Source: Chitinophagaceae bacterium (GTDB lineage Bacteria > Bacteroidota > Bacteroidia > Chitinophagales > Chitinophagaceae). Taken from it: a stretch of 64,000 bases of DNA. The DNA lies in assembly GCA_020403425.1 (NCBI GenBank), contig JADBXR010000006.1, forward strand, positions 62,001-126,000. Direction: 5' to 3'. Below the pieces are notes generated by a model, which worked only from the letters and a program-made list of their open reading frames with translations, was not told the DNA's origin and did no database searches. Positions 1-7,520 of the stretch are shown in pieces; positions within the stretch are counted from its first letter, which is position 1; the number at the start of each line of letters is the position of its first letter. The translations under genes were made by a program, and so were the position numbers.

Positions 1-110
1 AGCAGTGATAAAATCACGGCCATCGCTATACGGAATGTGAGGAACTGAAACATGCCCGTACCCGGAAGGTGAAACTCTTTGTTAAGCCAGCTGAATAAGT
101 AGTATAGCAT
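1..110 (-). CDS. mraY: MraY N-terminus (phospho-MurNAc-pentapeptide translocase), cut by window edge
   Basis: The reverse strand from the ATG at 108-110 reads [19 protein letters not shown] and continues into a hydrophobic segment up to the window edge, so only the first 36 or so residues are present. This opening, a short aromatic helix before a first membrane segment, is characteristic of MraY, the inner-membrane enzyme that transfers phospho-MurNAc-pentapeptide to undecaprenyl phosphate to make lipid I. It lies 61 bases downstream of murE on the same strand, the expected place in a division and cell wall cluster. The identification rests on the N-terminal sequence and the context; the catalytic loops lie outside the window. 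Confidence 0.85.
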   Translation of the reverse strand, partial: MLYYLFSWLNKEFHLPGTGMFQFLTFRIAMAVILSL

Positions 111-171
111 AATTAAAGTTGTTAGTGTTAGCTGTGACGGCCTGCTTATGTACCGCCAGCTGTCATCGATT

Positions 172-1638
172 TCACTTTCCTAATAATTCAAACATTTCTT
201 TTAAAATCTCTTTGTCATCAAAGGGATGTTTCACCCCGTTGATATCCTGGTATTTCTCGTGCCCCTTTCCTGCCACCAGAATGATATCATCTTTGTTGGC
301 AAAACTCACCGCTGTTTTAATGGCTTCTTTCCTGTCTGTGATCGAGATATATTTTCTTTTGGCAGAACTGCTCAATCCTGTTTCCATGTCGCGCAGTATC
401 TGGGCCGGATCTTCTGTCCGGGGATTATCGCTGGTCAGTATCACCCTGTCACTCAGATCACAGGCCGTTTGGGCCATGATGGGGCGTTTTGTCTTGTCCC
501 TGTCACCTCCACATCCCACGACCGTAATGATCTGCTCATGCCCTTTCCGTAATTTTTTGATGGTCATCAGCACATTCTCCAGTGCATCCGGTGTATGTGC
601 ATAATCCACGATACCGATGATCAACCCACTGCTGATGCTGTAATCGAACCTTCCCTCCGCCCCACTGAGCAGGCTGAGCGCCGTTAACACCTGCTCACTC
701 TCTTCACCCAGGCAAACAGCTGCGCCGTAAACCGCCAGCAGGTTATAAGCATTGAATTCCCCGATCAGCCGAAAATGCACTTCCTTATCATTTACCAGCA
801 TTACCAGACCGGTCAACGCGTTCTCTAGTATCTTTCCTTTGAAGGCCGCCACTGTTTTCAGACTGTACAGGTATTTTTTGGCATGTGTATTCTGCAGCAT
901 CACTTCACCTCTCTTATCATCAGCATTCGAGATCGCAAAAGCACTGGAAGGAAGATGATCGAAGAAACTTTTCTTCACACGGATATACTCATCGAAGGTC
1001 TTGTGATAATCCAAATGGTCATGGGTGATGTTGCTAAACAGCGCCCCTGTGAACTGTAAACCTGTAATGCGGTGCTGGTGTATGGCATGACTGCTGCATT
1101 CCATGAACACATGGGTGCAACCCTCATCCAGCATCTGTTTCAACAATGCATTCAAACTGACCGCATCCGGTGTGGTATGGGTGGCCGGAATGATGCTTTC
1201 CCCTATCTGATTCTGCACAGTGCTCACCAATCCGCAACGGTAACCCAGCTTGGTAAACAACTTAAACAGAACCGTTGCGATCGTGGTTTTACCATTGGTG
1301 CCGGTAACACCCACCAATTTTATTTTGGTGGAGGGTTCTCCATAGAACTGATGCGCCATATACGCAACCGCTTCACTGGTATTATTCACCTGCAGGTAGG
1401 TAACACCTTCTGCGGTCAAAGCAGGTATTTCCTCACAAACAATCGCTACAGCACCAAGCGATATAGCTTTATCAATGAACTGATGCCCATCAGACTGCAC
1501 ACCGCGGATCGCCACAAACACATTACCGGGAAGTACTTTCCGCGAATCGATCTGTATGCCGTTCACGTCAATACCCGTAGTACCCTGAACCTGCTTCAGG
1601 TGCACCTTGTATAATATGTCTTTGAGTATTGCCATCAT
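172..1638 (-). CDS. murE: UDP-MurNAc-L-Ala-D-Glu:meso-diaminopimelate ligase MurE
   Basis: This 488-residue cytoplasmic Mur ligase adds the third amino acid to the peptidoglycan stem peptide, using ATP. The ATP-binding motif [10 protein letters not shown] is at about residues 110-119 and the substrate-selecting DNPR motif (DNPRTEDP) is at about residue 404; DNPR is the signature of enzymes that add meso-diaminopimelate rather than lysine. The length is normal for the family. Two adjacent ATG codons (1636-1638 and 1633-1635) could each be the start. It follows the class B penicillin-binding protein by 10 bases and precedes mraY, so it is part of the leftward dcw operon. Confidence 0.97.
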   Translation of the reverse strand: MMAILKDILYKVHLKQVQGTTGIDVNGIQIDSRKVLPGNVFVAIRGVQSDGHQFIDKAISLGAVAIVCEEIPALTAEGVTYLQVNNTSEAVAYMAHQFYGEPSTKIKLVGVTGTNGKTTIATVLFKLFTKLGYRCGLVSTVQNQIGESIIPATHTTPDAVSLNALLKQMLDEGCTHVFMECSSHAIHQHRITGLQFTGALFSNITHDHLDYHKTFDEYIRVKKSFFDHLPSSAFAISNADDKRGEVMLQNTHAKKYLYSLKTVAAFKGKILENALTGLVMLVNDKEVHFRLIGEFNAYNLLAVYGAAVCLGEESEQVLTALSLLSGAEGRFDYSISSGLIIGIVDYAHTPDALENVLMTIKKLRKGHEQIITVVGCGGDRDKTKRPIMAQTACDLSDRVILTSDNPRTEDPAQILRDMETGLSSSAKRKYISITDRKEAIKTAVSFANKDDIILVAGKGHEKYQDINGVKHPFDDKEILKEMFELLGK

Positions 1639-1648
1639 TTTATCATTA

Positions 1649-3757
1649 TCAATTCAATGCAACATTCACTAACTGACCTTTCACCACTGGCTGACCTGGC
1701 AGGATCGACTGTTCGGCTACTTTGCCCCTCCCTTTCGCATTCACTTTCAGTCCCATGTTCTCGCAGAGCAGCACCACATCCTTCAGCCCCATTCCCTTTA
1801 ACTGGGGCATGGTATTTTTATCAACCGGTTTTTTGCTCAGCACCACCACCGCATCTTTTCCTTTCATATCGATCCACTCATCTGTTCTGCCAGTGGAATC
1901 GGAATAGGACAAACGCAGTTTTTGTGACAGGTACGCGATATCTTTCTTATTTCCGGCATAATTGAACACACTACTGTCCTTTTTAGCCTGCGCCATAACT
2001 GTATTGGCTTGCCTGATATAAGTACTGTACAAGCGGTCAGCGATCTCTTTAAAAACAGGTCCCGCAACTGCAGCACCATAATATACCGGCGCATGCGCCT
2101 TGTTCTTGATGATCACCACACAGGTATACTGAGGGTTCTCTGCAGGAAAATAACCGGCAAAGGAAGATTGGTAGATCTTATCGGCATACCCCCTGTTACC
2201 GTCTGCCACCAGTGCCGTGCCGGTTTTGCCAGCCACTTTATAAGGAGAACCTTTGAATAGCTCCTTCGCAGTTCCTGAAATACAAACACCTTCGAGGCAG
2301 GCTTTCAACTTTTGTAAGGTCTGACTGCTGCAAACACTTTCATCGATCACTCTCGGACCAAACTCCTGCAACAGAATACCTTCTTCTTTTACCGCACTCA
2401 CCAGATAAGGACGCATGATCTTTCCATTATTGGCAATGGCATTGTATAATACGGTTGTCTGCAGCGGGCTTACCGACAGGTTATAACCAAAAGCCATCCA
2501 GGGCAAAGTGGTAGGGCCCCAGAATTTACCGCCGGGCCTGTAGATCACCGGCTTCCTTTCACCGGAGAGATCAACACCAGTAAGTGTATCCATCCGCATT
2601 TTCTTCAGGTGCCTCAGAAACTGGTTCGGATTGGAAGAATAATGCTGTGCTGCCATCTTAGCCATCGCCACATTGGAACTCAACTCAAATGCATGTTGTA
2701 CGGTCACATCATTTTCTTTATGCACTTCAGAATCATACACCGTCTGACCCGCGATCTTCCAGGCGCCATGCTCCAGGGTGATCATCTGGTTCAGCGACAC
2801 TTTCTTGTCTTCCAGCAAAGCCAGCATGGTAGCCAGCTTAAAGGTCGACCCGGGTTCTGTAGGACTGATCGCATAATTAAAATCTTCCCAGTAGCTTCCG
2901 TCGCTCCTTTTCCCCAGGTTGGCAATGGCTTTGATCTTACCGGTCTTCACTTCCATCACAATTGCACAACCGGTCTGGGCCTCATTCTTCACCATCATCT
3001 TCATCAGGGCATTCTCCGTTACATCCTGAATGAACACATCGATAGTACTCACAATATCTTTTCCGGTTTCAGGTTCTATCTCGTAGGTATCATCAACGGG
3101 AACATTCACCCCTCCTGCGATCCTTCTTACGAACTGTTTTCCATTCCTACCCCTCAGTATTGAATCGTAGGTCATTTCAAGTCCCACTTTATTGGAGTCT
3201 CGCGCCAGGCCGATCGTTCTGAATGCCAGCATCTGGTAAGGATTCAATCGGATGGTCTTCTCCTGCGCTATCAAACCACTTTTATATCTACCCAGCTTGA
3301 ACAGCGGAAAATGACGCAATTGCTCGTATTCACGGAAAGAGATCTTTTTCTTCAGAGGAAAATACCCCTCTTCATTCTTATATCCCTCCTTAAGCAAGGC
3401 CTTGTACTCTCCGGCCGACATATCCTTGAACAGTCCCGCCAGGCTCTCACTCAAAGAATCCAGGTTCTCACGAAACAGCCGGCCGTTCTTTTCACGCAAA
3501 GCATCCACCCTGAAATCGATGTACAGATCGAACTGAGGAATACTGGTGCTCAGCATCTGTCCATCTTCGCTGTAAATGGTTCCCCGCTCCGCTTCTATTT
3601 CATCGAGCTTTTGGTGCAAGCTATCACTCATGCTGCGCCAATGACTTCCCTGCACCTGTTGTATATAGATGGCTTTCCCGAAAATGGCCACACAGGCAAG
3701 CACCACCAGTATGTAACTGAGGTAAACTCTCCAGAGTATGTCGCGTTTTACGTCCAC
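1649..3757 (-). CDS. ftsI: Class B penicillin-binding protein, FtsI type, with C-terminal PASTA domain
   Basis: This 702-residue protein is the septal peptidoglycan transpeptidase expected at this place in a dcw cluster. It has one N-terminal membrane segment (about residues 12-32), a PBP dimerisation region, and a transpeptidase domain with the three catalytic motifs: STFK with nucleophile Ser304, SSN at 360-362, and KTG at 511-513. A PASTA domain occupies about residues 635-702 (MPQLKGMGLKDVV and what follows); E. coli FtsI lacks one, while many other FtsI-type proteins have it. The start codon is GTG at 3755-3757, with no better in-frame ATG before the membrane segment. The gap to the FtsL-like gene upstream is 28 bases. 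Confidence 0.95.
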   Translation of the reverse strand: MDVKRDILWRVYLSYILVVLACVAIFGKAIYIQQVQGSHWRSMSDSLHQKLDEIEAERGTIYSEDGQMLSTSIPQFDLYIDFRVDALREKNGRLFRENLDSLSESLAGLFKDMSAGEYKALLKEGYKNEEGYFPLKKKISFREYEQLRHFPLFKLGRYKSGLIAQEKTIRLNPYQMLAFRTIGLARDSNKVGLEMTYDSILRGRNGKQFVRRIAGGVNVPVDDTYEIEPETGKDIVSTIDVFIQDVTENALMKMMVKNEAQTGCAIVMEVKTGKIKAIANLGKRSDGSYWEDFNYAISPTEPGSTFKLATMLALLEDKKVSLNQMITLEHGAWKIAGQTVYDSEVHKENDVTVQHAFELSSNVAMAKMAAQHYSSNPNQFLRHLKKMRMDTLTGVDLSGERKPVIYRPGGKFWGPTTLPWMAFGYNLSVSPLQTTVLYNAIANNGKIMRPYLVSAVKEEGILLQEFGPRVIDESVCSSQTLQKLKACLEGVCISGTAKELFKGSPYKVAGKTGTALVADGNRGYADKIYQSSFAGYFPAENPQYTCVVIIKNKAHAPVYYGAAVAGPVFKEIADRLYSTYIRQANTVMAQAKKDSSVFNYAGNKKDIAYLSQKLRLSYSDSTGRTDEWIDMKGKDAVVVLSKKPVDKNTMPQLKGMGLKDVVLLCENMGLKVNAKGRGKVAEQSILPGQPVVKGQLVNVALN

Positions 3758-3785
3758 CTTTTATTGAATGGTTGATTTTTGGTTT

Positions 3786-4220
3786 TTAAGGTTTTTCAGC
3801 TTGCAACCGGCGGGGCATATCCTTACTCACTTTCAATCCCAACGGTTCCGTCGATTTCACGATCTGCCCCTCTTCGCTCCGGAACATCACTTCGCTTTTC
3901 AGTGTCTTGAATTCATACTGCAGGTCCTTCAGCTCAGATGTGGTACTGTTGATCCTACGTATGGTCTTATCCGCCCTATGGCCATTGGCGATATATAGTA
4001 TCGTTAACACAGATAAGAACAGGAAGAACGGAATGTTCTTCACGATCCACTGGTAGTTAAACAAACCTTTCAGCGGGTTCTTAGTAGTCTTATCGGTCAA
4101 TGGTTCGGACACTTTCAGTTCATTGGTTAATTGACGATTAATTGCTGGCCCATTGGTATCCGACCCTGCTGCACAGGCCCCATCAACCAACACACCCGGC
4201 TCTTTATATTTTCTCCGCAA
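3786..4220 (-). CDS. ftsL: FtsL-like bitopic cell division protein
   Basis: This is a small protein (144 residues from the longest start) with a basic, polar N-terminal stretch, one membrane helix (core FFLFLSVLTILYIA) and a periplasmic segment with heptad character that ends in RRLQAEKP. That architecture, and the position between rsmH and ftsI, match FtsL, which bridges FtsB/FtsQ and the FtsWI synthase at the septum. Sequence conservation in FtsL is poor, so topology and synteny carry the call. The true start is unclear: the longest reading uses TTG at 4218-4220 and overlaps rsmH by 17 bases, a GTG lies nine codons later, and there is no in-frame ATG before the helix. Confidence 0.8.
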   Translation of the reverse strand: MRRKYKEPGVLVDGACAAGSDTNGPAINRQLTNELKVSEPLTDKTTKNPLKGLFNYQWIVKNIPFFLFLSVLTILYIANGHRADKTIRRINSTTSELKDLQYEFKTLKSEVMFRSEEGQIVKSTEPLGLKVSKDMPRRLQAEKP

Positions 4221-5109
4221 CTCTCAGTTTTGCGCTGCGGCTCCTGGTATTCCTTTTCAACTCTTCTTCTGAGGCCGTTACCGGTTTTCGGGTAACGATC
4301 CTGAACACTTCTTCCTTAATCACAGGCAATAAAGGGTTATCAGGTGTTTCGTCGAAACTACCCTGGCGGAAGAAATTCTTCACGACCCTGTCTTCTATAG
4401 AATGGAAGGTGATGATGGCAACACGGCCACCGGGTTTCAGCACAGCAGGAACCTGCTGCAGCATGTCTTTCAAAGCACCCATTTCATCGTTCACCTCAAT
4501 TCGCAAAGCCTGGAATACCTGGGCTAAGTACTTATTAGGATTTCCCTTCACCACGGGACTGATCAATGCTTTGAACTGTTCAACGGTCTCGAACTGCAGA
4601 TGTTTGCGCTCATGCACAATATGCTTCGCCAGCGTTTTGGAGTTGGTGACTTCGCCATATTGCTCAAACAGCTTATGCAACTGTTGTTCACTATAGGTCT
4701 TGATGATATCAACGGCCGTAGCGCCCTGCCTCCTGTCCATCCGCATATCCATCGGTCCGGAAAAGCGGATAGAGAAGCCGCGTTCGCCTTCATCGAACTG
4801 ATGACTGCTAACGCCGAGATCGGCCAGAATACCATCCACCTGCGTGATCTTGTGCAGGCGAAGCATCCGCTGCAGGTGCCGGAAATTCTGTGCCACAAAG
4901 ATGACACGATCATCCTGCGGCAGGTTCCGCTGCGCATCCGCATCCTGGTCAAAAGCGATCAGTTTCCCTTTAGCACTCAGCTGTTCCAGAATTCCCCTAC
5001 TATGACCACCACCGCCAAATGTGCAATCCACATACACACCATCGGGTTGAATGGCCAAACCTTGTAAGGTTTCATGAAACAAAACAGGAACGTGATACGC
5101 TGATGTCAT
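4204..5109 (-). CDS. rsmH: 16S rRNA (cytosine-1402-N4)-methyltransferase RsmH
   Basis: From the ATG at 5107-5109 this encodes 301 residues starting MTSAYHVPVLFHETLQG, the usual start of RsmH (MraW). It methylates N4 of C1402 in the 16S rRNA decoding centre. SAM-binding motifs are visible: VDCTFGGGGHSRGIL near residue 30, LADLGVSSHQFD near residue 100, and the family motif GERGFSIRFSGPMDMRMD. The frame stays open upstream, but that extension translates the low-complexity repeat at 5110-5225 and is rejected as coding. The gene follows mraZ and overlaps the FtsL-like gene. Confidence 0.96.
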   Translation of the reverse strand: MTSAYHVPVLFHETLQGLAIQPDGVYVDCTFGGGGHSRGILEQLSAKGKLIAFDQDADAQRNLPQDDRVIFVAQNFRHLQRMLRLHKITQVDGILADLGVSSHQFDEGERGFSIRFSGPMDMRMDRRQGATAVDIIKTYSEQQLHKLFEQYGEVTNSKTLAKHIVHERKHLQFETVEQFKALISPVVKGNPNKYLAQVFQALRIEVNDEMGALKDMLQQVPAVLKPGGRVAIITFHSIEDRVVKNFFRQGSFDETPDNPLLPVIKEEVFRIVTRKPVTASEEELKRNTRSRSAKLRVAEKI

Positions 5110-5225
5110 GAGTTTGAAAATTTGAAAATTTGAAAATTCAAATAATCGCGGTATTTGAAAATTGGTTACGTGTTGTTTCATTTTCATCCCGCCGTTGGCG
5201 GGATCAAATTGCCGCATTTTCAAAT
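5110..5225. repeat. TTTGAAAA word repeat with REP-like palindrome between mraZ and rsmH
   Basis: Starting 2 bases upstream of the rsmH start codon, the sequence TTGAAAAT recurs in tandem about three times, then once more at about 5153, and an inverted copy (ATTTTCAAAT) sits at 5216-5225 at the end of mraZ. A small palindrome, CCCGCC-GTT-GGCGGG, lies at about 5189-5203. The same words form a perfect inverted repeat between atpD and atpC at 9936-10031, so this is a dispersed intergenic element and not part of either coding sequence. Confidence 0.75.
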
Positions 5226-5669
5226 TTTTTCAGTCATCACTTCCTGCGCTAGGTTACTAAAGGCCTCGGGTGAAAAATCCTCAAAGAGCTGTTTGTACTT
5301 ACTAGCATCCCAGATCTCGAATCGGTCCAATGCGGCGGCAAGAACAATATCCTTGCCTAAACCGGCAAATTCCCTCAGTGTTTGGGGAAGCAACATACGG
5401 CCGGCAGAATCCAGCTCTATTTCCGTTGCCCCGCCCAGAAACTGGCGGCGAAATTGACGTACCTTGGGGTCGAAATCATTCAACTGGCTAATCTTGGCAA
5501 TAATCAATTCCCAACTTTTGATCGGATACAACGTGAGACATTTTTCAAAACCACGGCTGAGGATGAAACGCCCCTCCCCTTCAGGCAACTGTTTTTTCAG
5601 TCCGCCCGGAATCAGGAAGCGACCTTTCGCGTCAACCGTTGCTTCATATTCTCCGTGAAATCCGTTCAT
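5220..5669 (-). CDS. mraZ: MraZ transcriptional regulator
   Basis: From the ATG at 5667-5669 this encodes 149 residues beginning MNGFHGEYEATVDAKGRF, a typical MraZ start. MraZ is a ring-forming AbrB-fold DNA-binding protein that regulates the dcw cluster from repeats just upstream of its own gene. The two SpoVT/AbrB-like repeats are visible: VDAKGRFLIP near residue 12 and LDSAGRMLLPQTLREFAG near residue 85. An upstream extension of the frame would run through the operator repeats and is rejected. It is the first gene of the leftward cluster. Confidence 0.96.
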   Translation of the reverse strand: MNGFHGEYEATVDAKGRFLIPGGLKKQLPEGEGRFILSRGFEKCLTLYPIKSWELIIAKISQLNDFDPKVRQFRRQFLGGATEIELDSAGRMLLPQTLREFAGLGKDIVLAAALDRFEIWDASKYKQLFEDFSPEAFSNLAQEVMTEKI

Positions 5670-5690
5670 TTGGGTATAAATATTTTCAAG

Positions 5691-5728
5691 TTTACCACTT
5701 GTTGACACAAAATAACACCTTTTCCCAC
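5691..5728 (-). promoter_or_regulatory. MraZ operator: four GTG repeats at 10-base spacing
   Basis: Reading the minus strand towards mraZ, the pentamers GTGGG, GTGTT, GTGTC and GTGGT begin exactly 10 bases apart, and the last ends about 23 bases before the mraZ ATG. Known MraZ operators are tandem G-rich boxes repeated with about one helical turn in the promoter of mraZ itself. The site is therefore very likely the autoregulatory operator of this dcw operon. Confidence 0.8.
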
Positions 5729-5756
5729 TTTTATCTCCATTTTGGAGCATTTGTAT

Positions 5757-5887
5757 TTATCCACAGAATGCATTGACCTGTAACGCAATGCAGCAAAGCG
5801 TTTGAAGCGATTTTTTGAATACTATTCCTGAATAGCTGTGAATTACTGTGGATAACACGTGAATTTCCGAGGCCAAACTGTGAATTA
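5757..5887. promoter_or_regulatory. DnaA box cluster upstream of mraZ
   Basis: A perfect DnaA box, TTATCCACA, is at 5757-5765 on the plus strand and a second perfect one is at 5847-5855 on the minus strand (TGTGGATAA). Two one-mismatch-type relatives, TGTGAATTA, lie at about 5836-5844 and 5879-5887. Together they sit just upstream of the MraZ operator. The likely meaning is DnaA control of the division cluster; an origin of replication is considered less likely because most genes on both sides run leftward. Confidence 0.6.
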
Positions 5888-6286
5888 ACCTCGACATCCA
5901 TATATATCTGTTTAATAATCAACTATATCAGTTTGTGGAGCCCTTCCAGGGAAAGTCCATAGGAGAAGCCCTTTCAGCGAGCTAGTGGAAGCCTTTTTCG
6001 GGCCTGACAGGCTTTTTTACGGCCTAAAATAGCAGTGAACCCATGGGAGTGGTAAAAAGTGGTAATACGGGCGGATATTCCCGGAGAGCTACGCGTAAGA
6101 CTTAGATTCTAGGCTGTAAGCCTGGGGGATAGGCGTTACTCGGCGGAGCCAATCGATTAATACGGTAACAGGATTCTTCTGATTGAGAACGATGTTTTGA
6201 ACAGTTGGTTTAGCTTCGCACCCATCATCTGACAATCATACTAAATCATCGTAATCAGAGATACTAAATCATAAGCATCCGTGATC
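5888..6286. other. Non-coding gap between divergent mraZ and queA, GC-rich with hairpins
   Basis: No plausible gene was found here. An A+T-rich part (about 5895-5930) is followed by about 250 bases that are G+C-rich and contain several short hairpins, such as GCC-TGACA-GGC at about 6003-6013 and AGGCT-GTA-AGCCT near 6111-6123. A two-copy box GTGGTAAAAA/GTGGTAATAC with the 10-base spacing of MraZ sites lies at 6049-6068 on the plus strand, facing queA. The stretch was compared by eye with tmRNA, RNase P RNA and 6S RNA and did not fit any of them; an uncharacterised RNA or leader is possible. Confidence 0.4.
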
Positions 6287-7513
6287 ATGCATCCTCAAGA
6301 ACTTTCTATCAAAGATTTCAGTTACGAATTACCGGACCAACGCATTGCCCGGTATCCACTGGCAGAAAGGGACCAGAGCAAACTGCTCATCTACCGTGAT
6401 GGTGACATAACGGAAAGTATTTATGCCGATCTCGCTGATCACATACCCGCCAACAGTCTATTGGTATTCAACAATACCAAAGTGGTAGAAGCCCGGTTAC
6501 TCTTTGAAAAACCCAATGGTGGCAAGATCGAGATCTTCTGTCTGGAGCCACATGAGTCATATGGGGATGTCACCAGCGCCATGTTGCAAAAAGGACAAGT
6601 TCTATGGAAATGCCTGGTAGGTGGCGCCAAAAAATGGAAAGAGGGAACGCTGATCACGCAGATCGAAAGACAGGATTCCACCAAGGTCAGCCTAACCGCC
6701 CGAAAGGTTGAACAGATTACAGATGCTTACTTGATTGAATTAAGCTGGGATGATCCCAATCTGAGTTTTGCGGAATTACTGCATATGGCCGGTGTGATAC
6801 CCTTGCCCCCTTACCTGAACCGTCAGGCAGAAGAAACCGACCAGGAAAGGTACCAGACCATCTACGCCAAACACGATGGCTCTGTAGCCGCACCCACTGC
6901 GGGTCTACATTTCACTGAAAGTCTGTTTGATAAACTATCGAAAAAAAATATCGGTCGTGCCTTTATTACCCTGCATGTTGGCGCTGGCACATTCAAACCC
7001 GTAAAGAGCGAGATCATGCAACACCATGAAATGCATGCAGAATTCATCGATGTGACCGCTATATTCATCCATACACTCTTACAACAACTGAATGATCCGG
7101 TGATCGCTGTGGGAACCACATCACTTCGTACGCTGGAAAGCCTGTATTGGCTGGGTGTAAAAACGCTGTTGCATCCTGGCATCGGTCCGGAAGCACTTAC
7201 CCTTACACAATGGGAAGCGTATTCTCTGGCCGAGAAGAATATCAGCACAGCAGAAGCATTGACCGCACTGCTTAGCTGGTTACAGCAGCACCGCACAGAC
7301 AGGCTGATCACACGGACCCAGATCATCATTGCGCCCGGTTATGTGTTCCGGGTAGTAAAAGGGCTTATTACCAATTTCCACCAGCCACAGTCTACGCTGT
7401 TATTATTGGTTGCGGCTATCACTGGAAACAACTGGCGAAAGATCTACCAGTACGCACTGGATCACGATTTCCGTTTTCTGAGTTATGGGGACGGGAGTTT
7501 GTTATGGCTATAG
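6287..7513 (+). CDS. queA: QueA-like S-adenosylmethionine:tRNA ribosyltransferase-isomerase, long form
   Basis: From the ATG at 6287 (a GTG two codons earlier is also possible) this encodes 408 residues. QueA transfers and rearranges the ribosyl group of SAM onto preQ1 in tRNA to give epoxyqueuosine. Family motifs are present: IARYPLAERDQSKLL near the start, LVFNNTKVVEARL near residue 65, AAPTAGLHFT near residue 205, HVGAGTFKPV, and GLITNFHQPQSTLLLLV plus FRFLSYGDGSLL at the C-terminus. It is about 50 residues longer than E. coli QueA because of extra sequence between the TTSLRTLES and ITNFHQPQST motifs, and it ends YGDGSLLWL where canonical QueA has YGDAML. It may be a paralogue with altered substrate. 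It stands alone, convergent with the kinase gene. Confidence 0.85.
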   Translation: MHPQELSIKDFSYELPDQRIARYPLAERDQSKLLIYRDGDITESIYADLADHIPANSLLVFNNTKVVEARLLFEKPNGGKIEIFCLEPHESYGDVTSAMLQKGQVLWKCLVGGAKKWKEGTLITQIERQDSTKVSLTARKVEQITDAYLIELSWDDPNLSFAELLHMAGVIPLPPYLNRQAEETDQERYQTIYAKHDGSVAAPTAGLHFTESLFDKLSKKNIGRAFITLHVGAGTFKPVKSEIMQHHEMHAEFIDVTAIFIHTLLQQLNDPVIAVGTTSLRTLESLYWLGVKTLLHPGIGPEALTLTQWEAYSLAEKNISTAEALTALLSWLQQHRTDRLITRTQIIIAPGYVFRVVKGLITNFHQPQSTLLLLVAAITGNNWRKIYQYALDHDFRFLSYGDGSLLWL

Positions 7514-7520
7514 GAATACC

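Noticed and set aside
5691..5930. Possible chromosomal origin (DnaA boxes, A+T-rich stretch, divergent genes)
   Set aside because: Most genes to the right as well as to the left run leftward, so there is no sign of a switch in leading strand here. A regulatory role was preferred.
5940..6230. tmRNA, RNase P RNA or 6S RNA
   Set aside because: Conserved core sequences of these RNAs were not found by eye; left as an unassigned structured gap.
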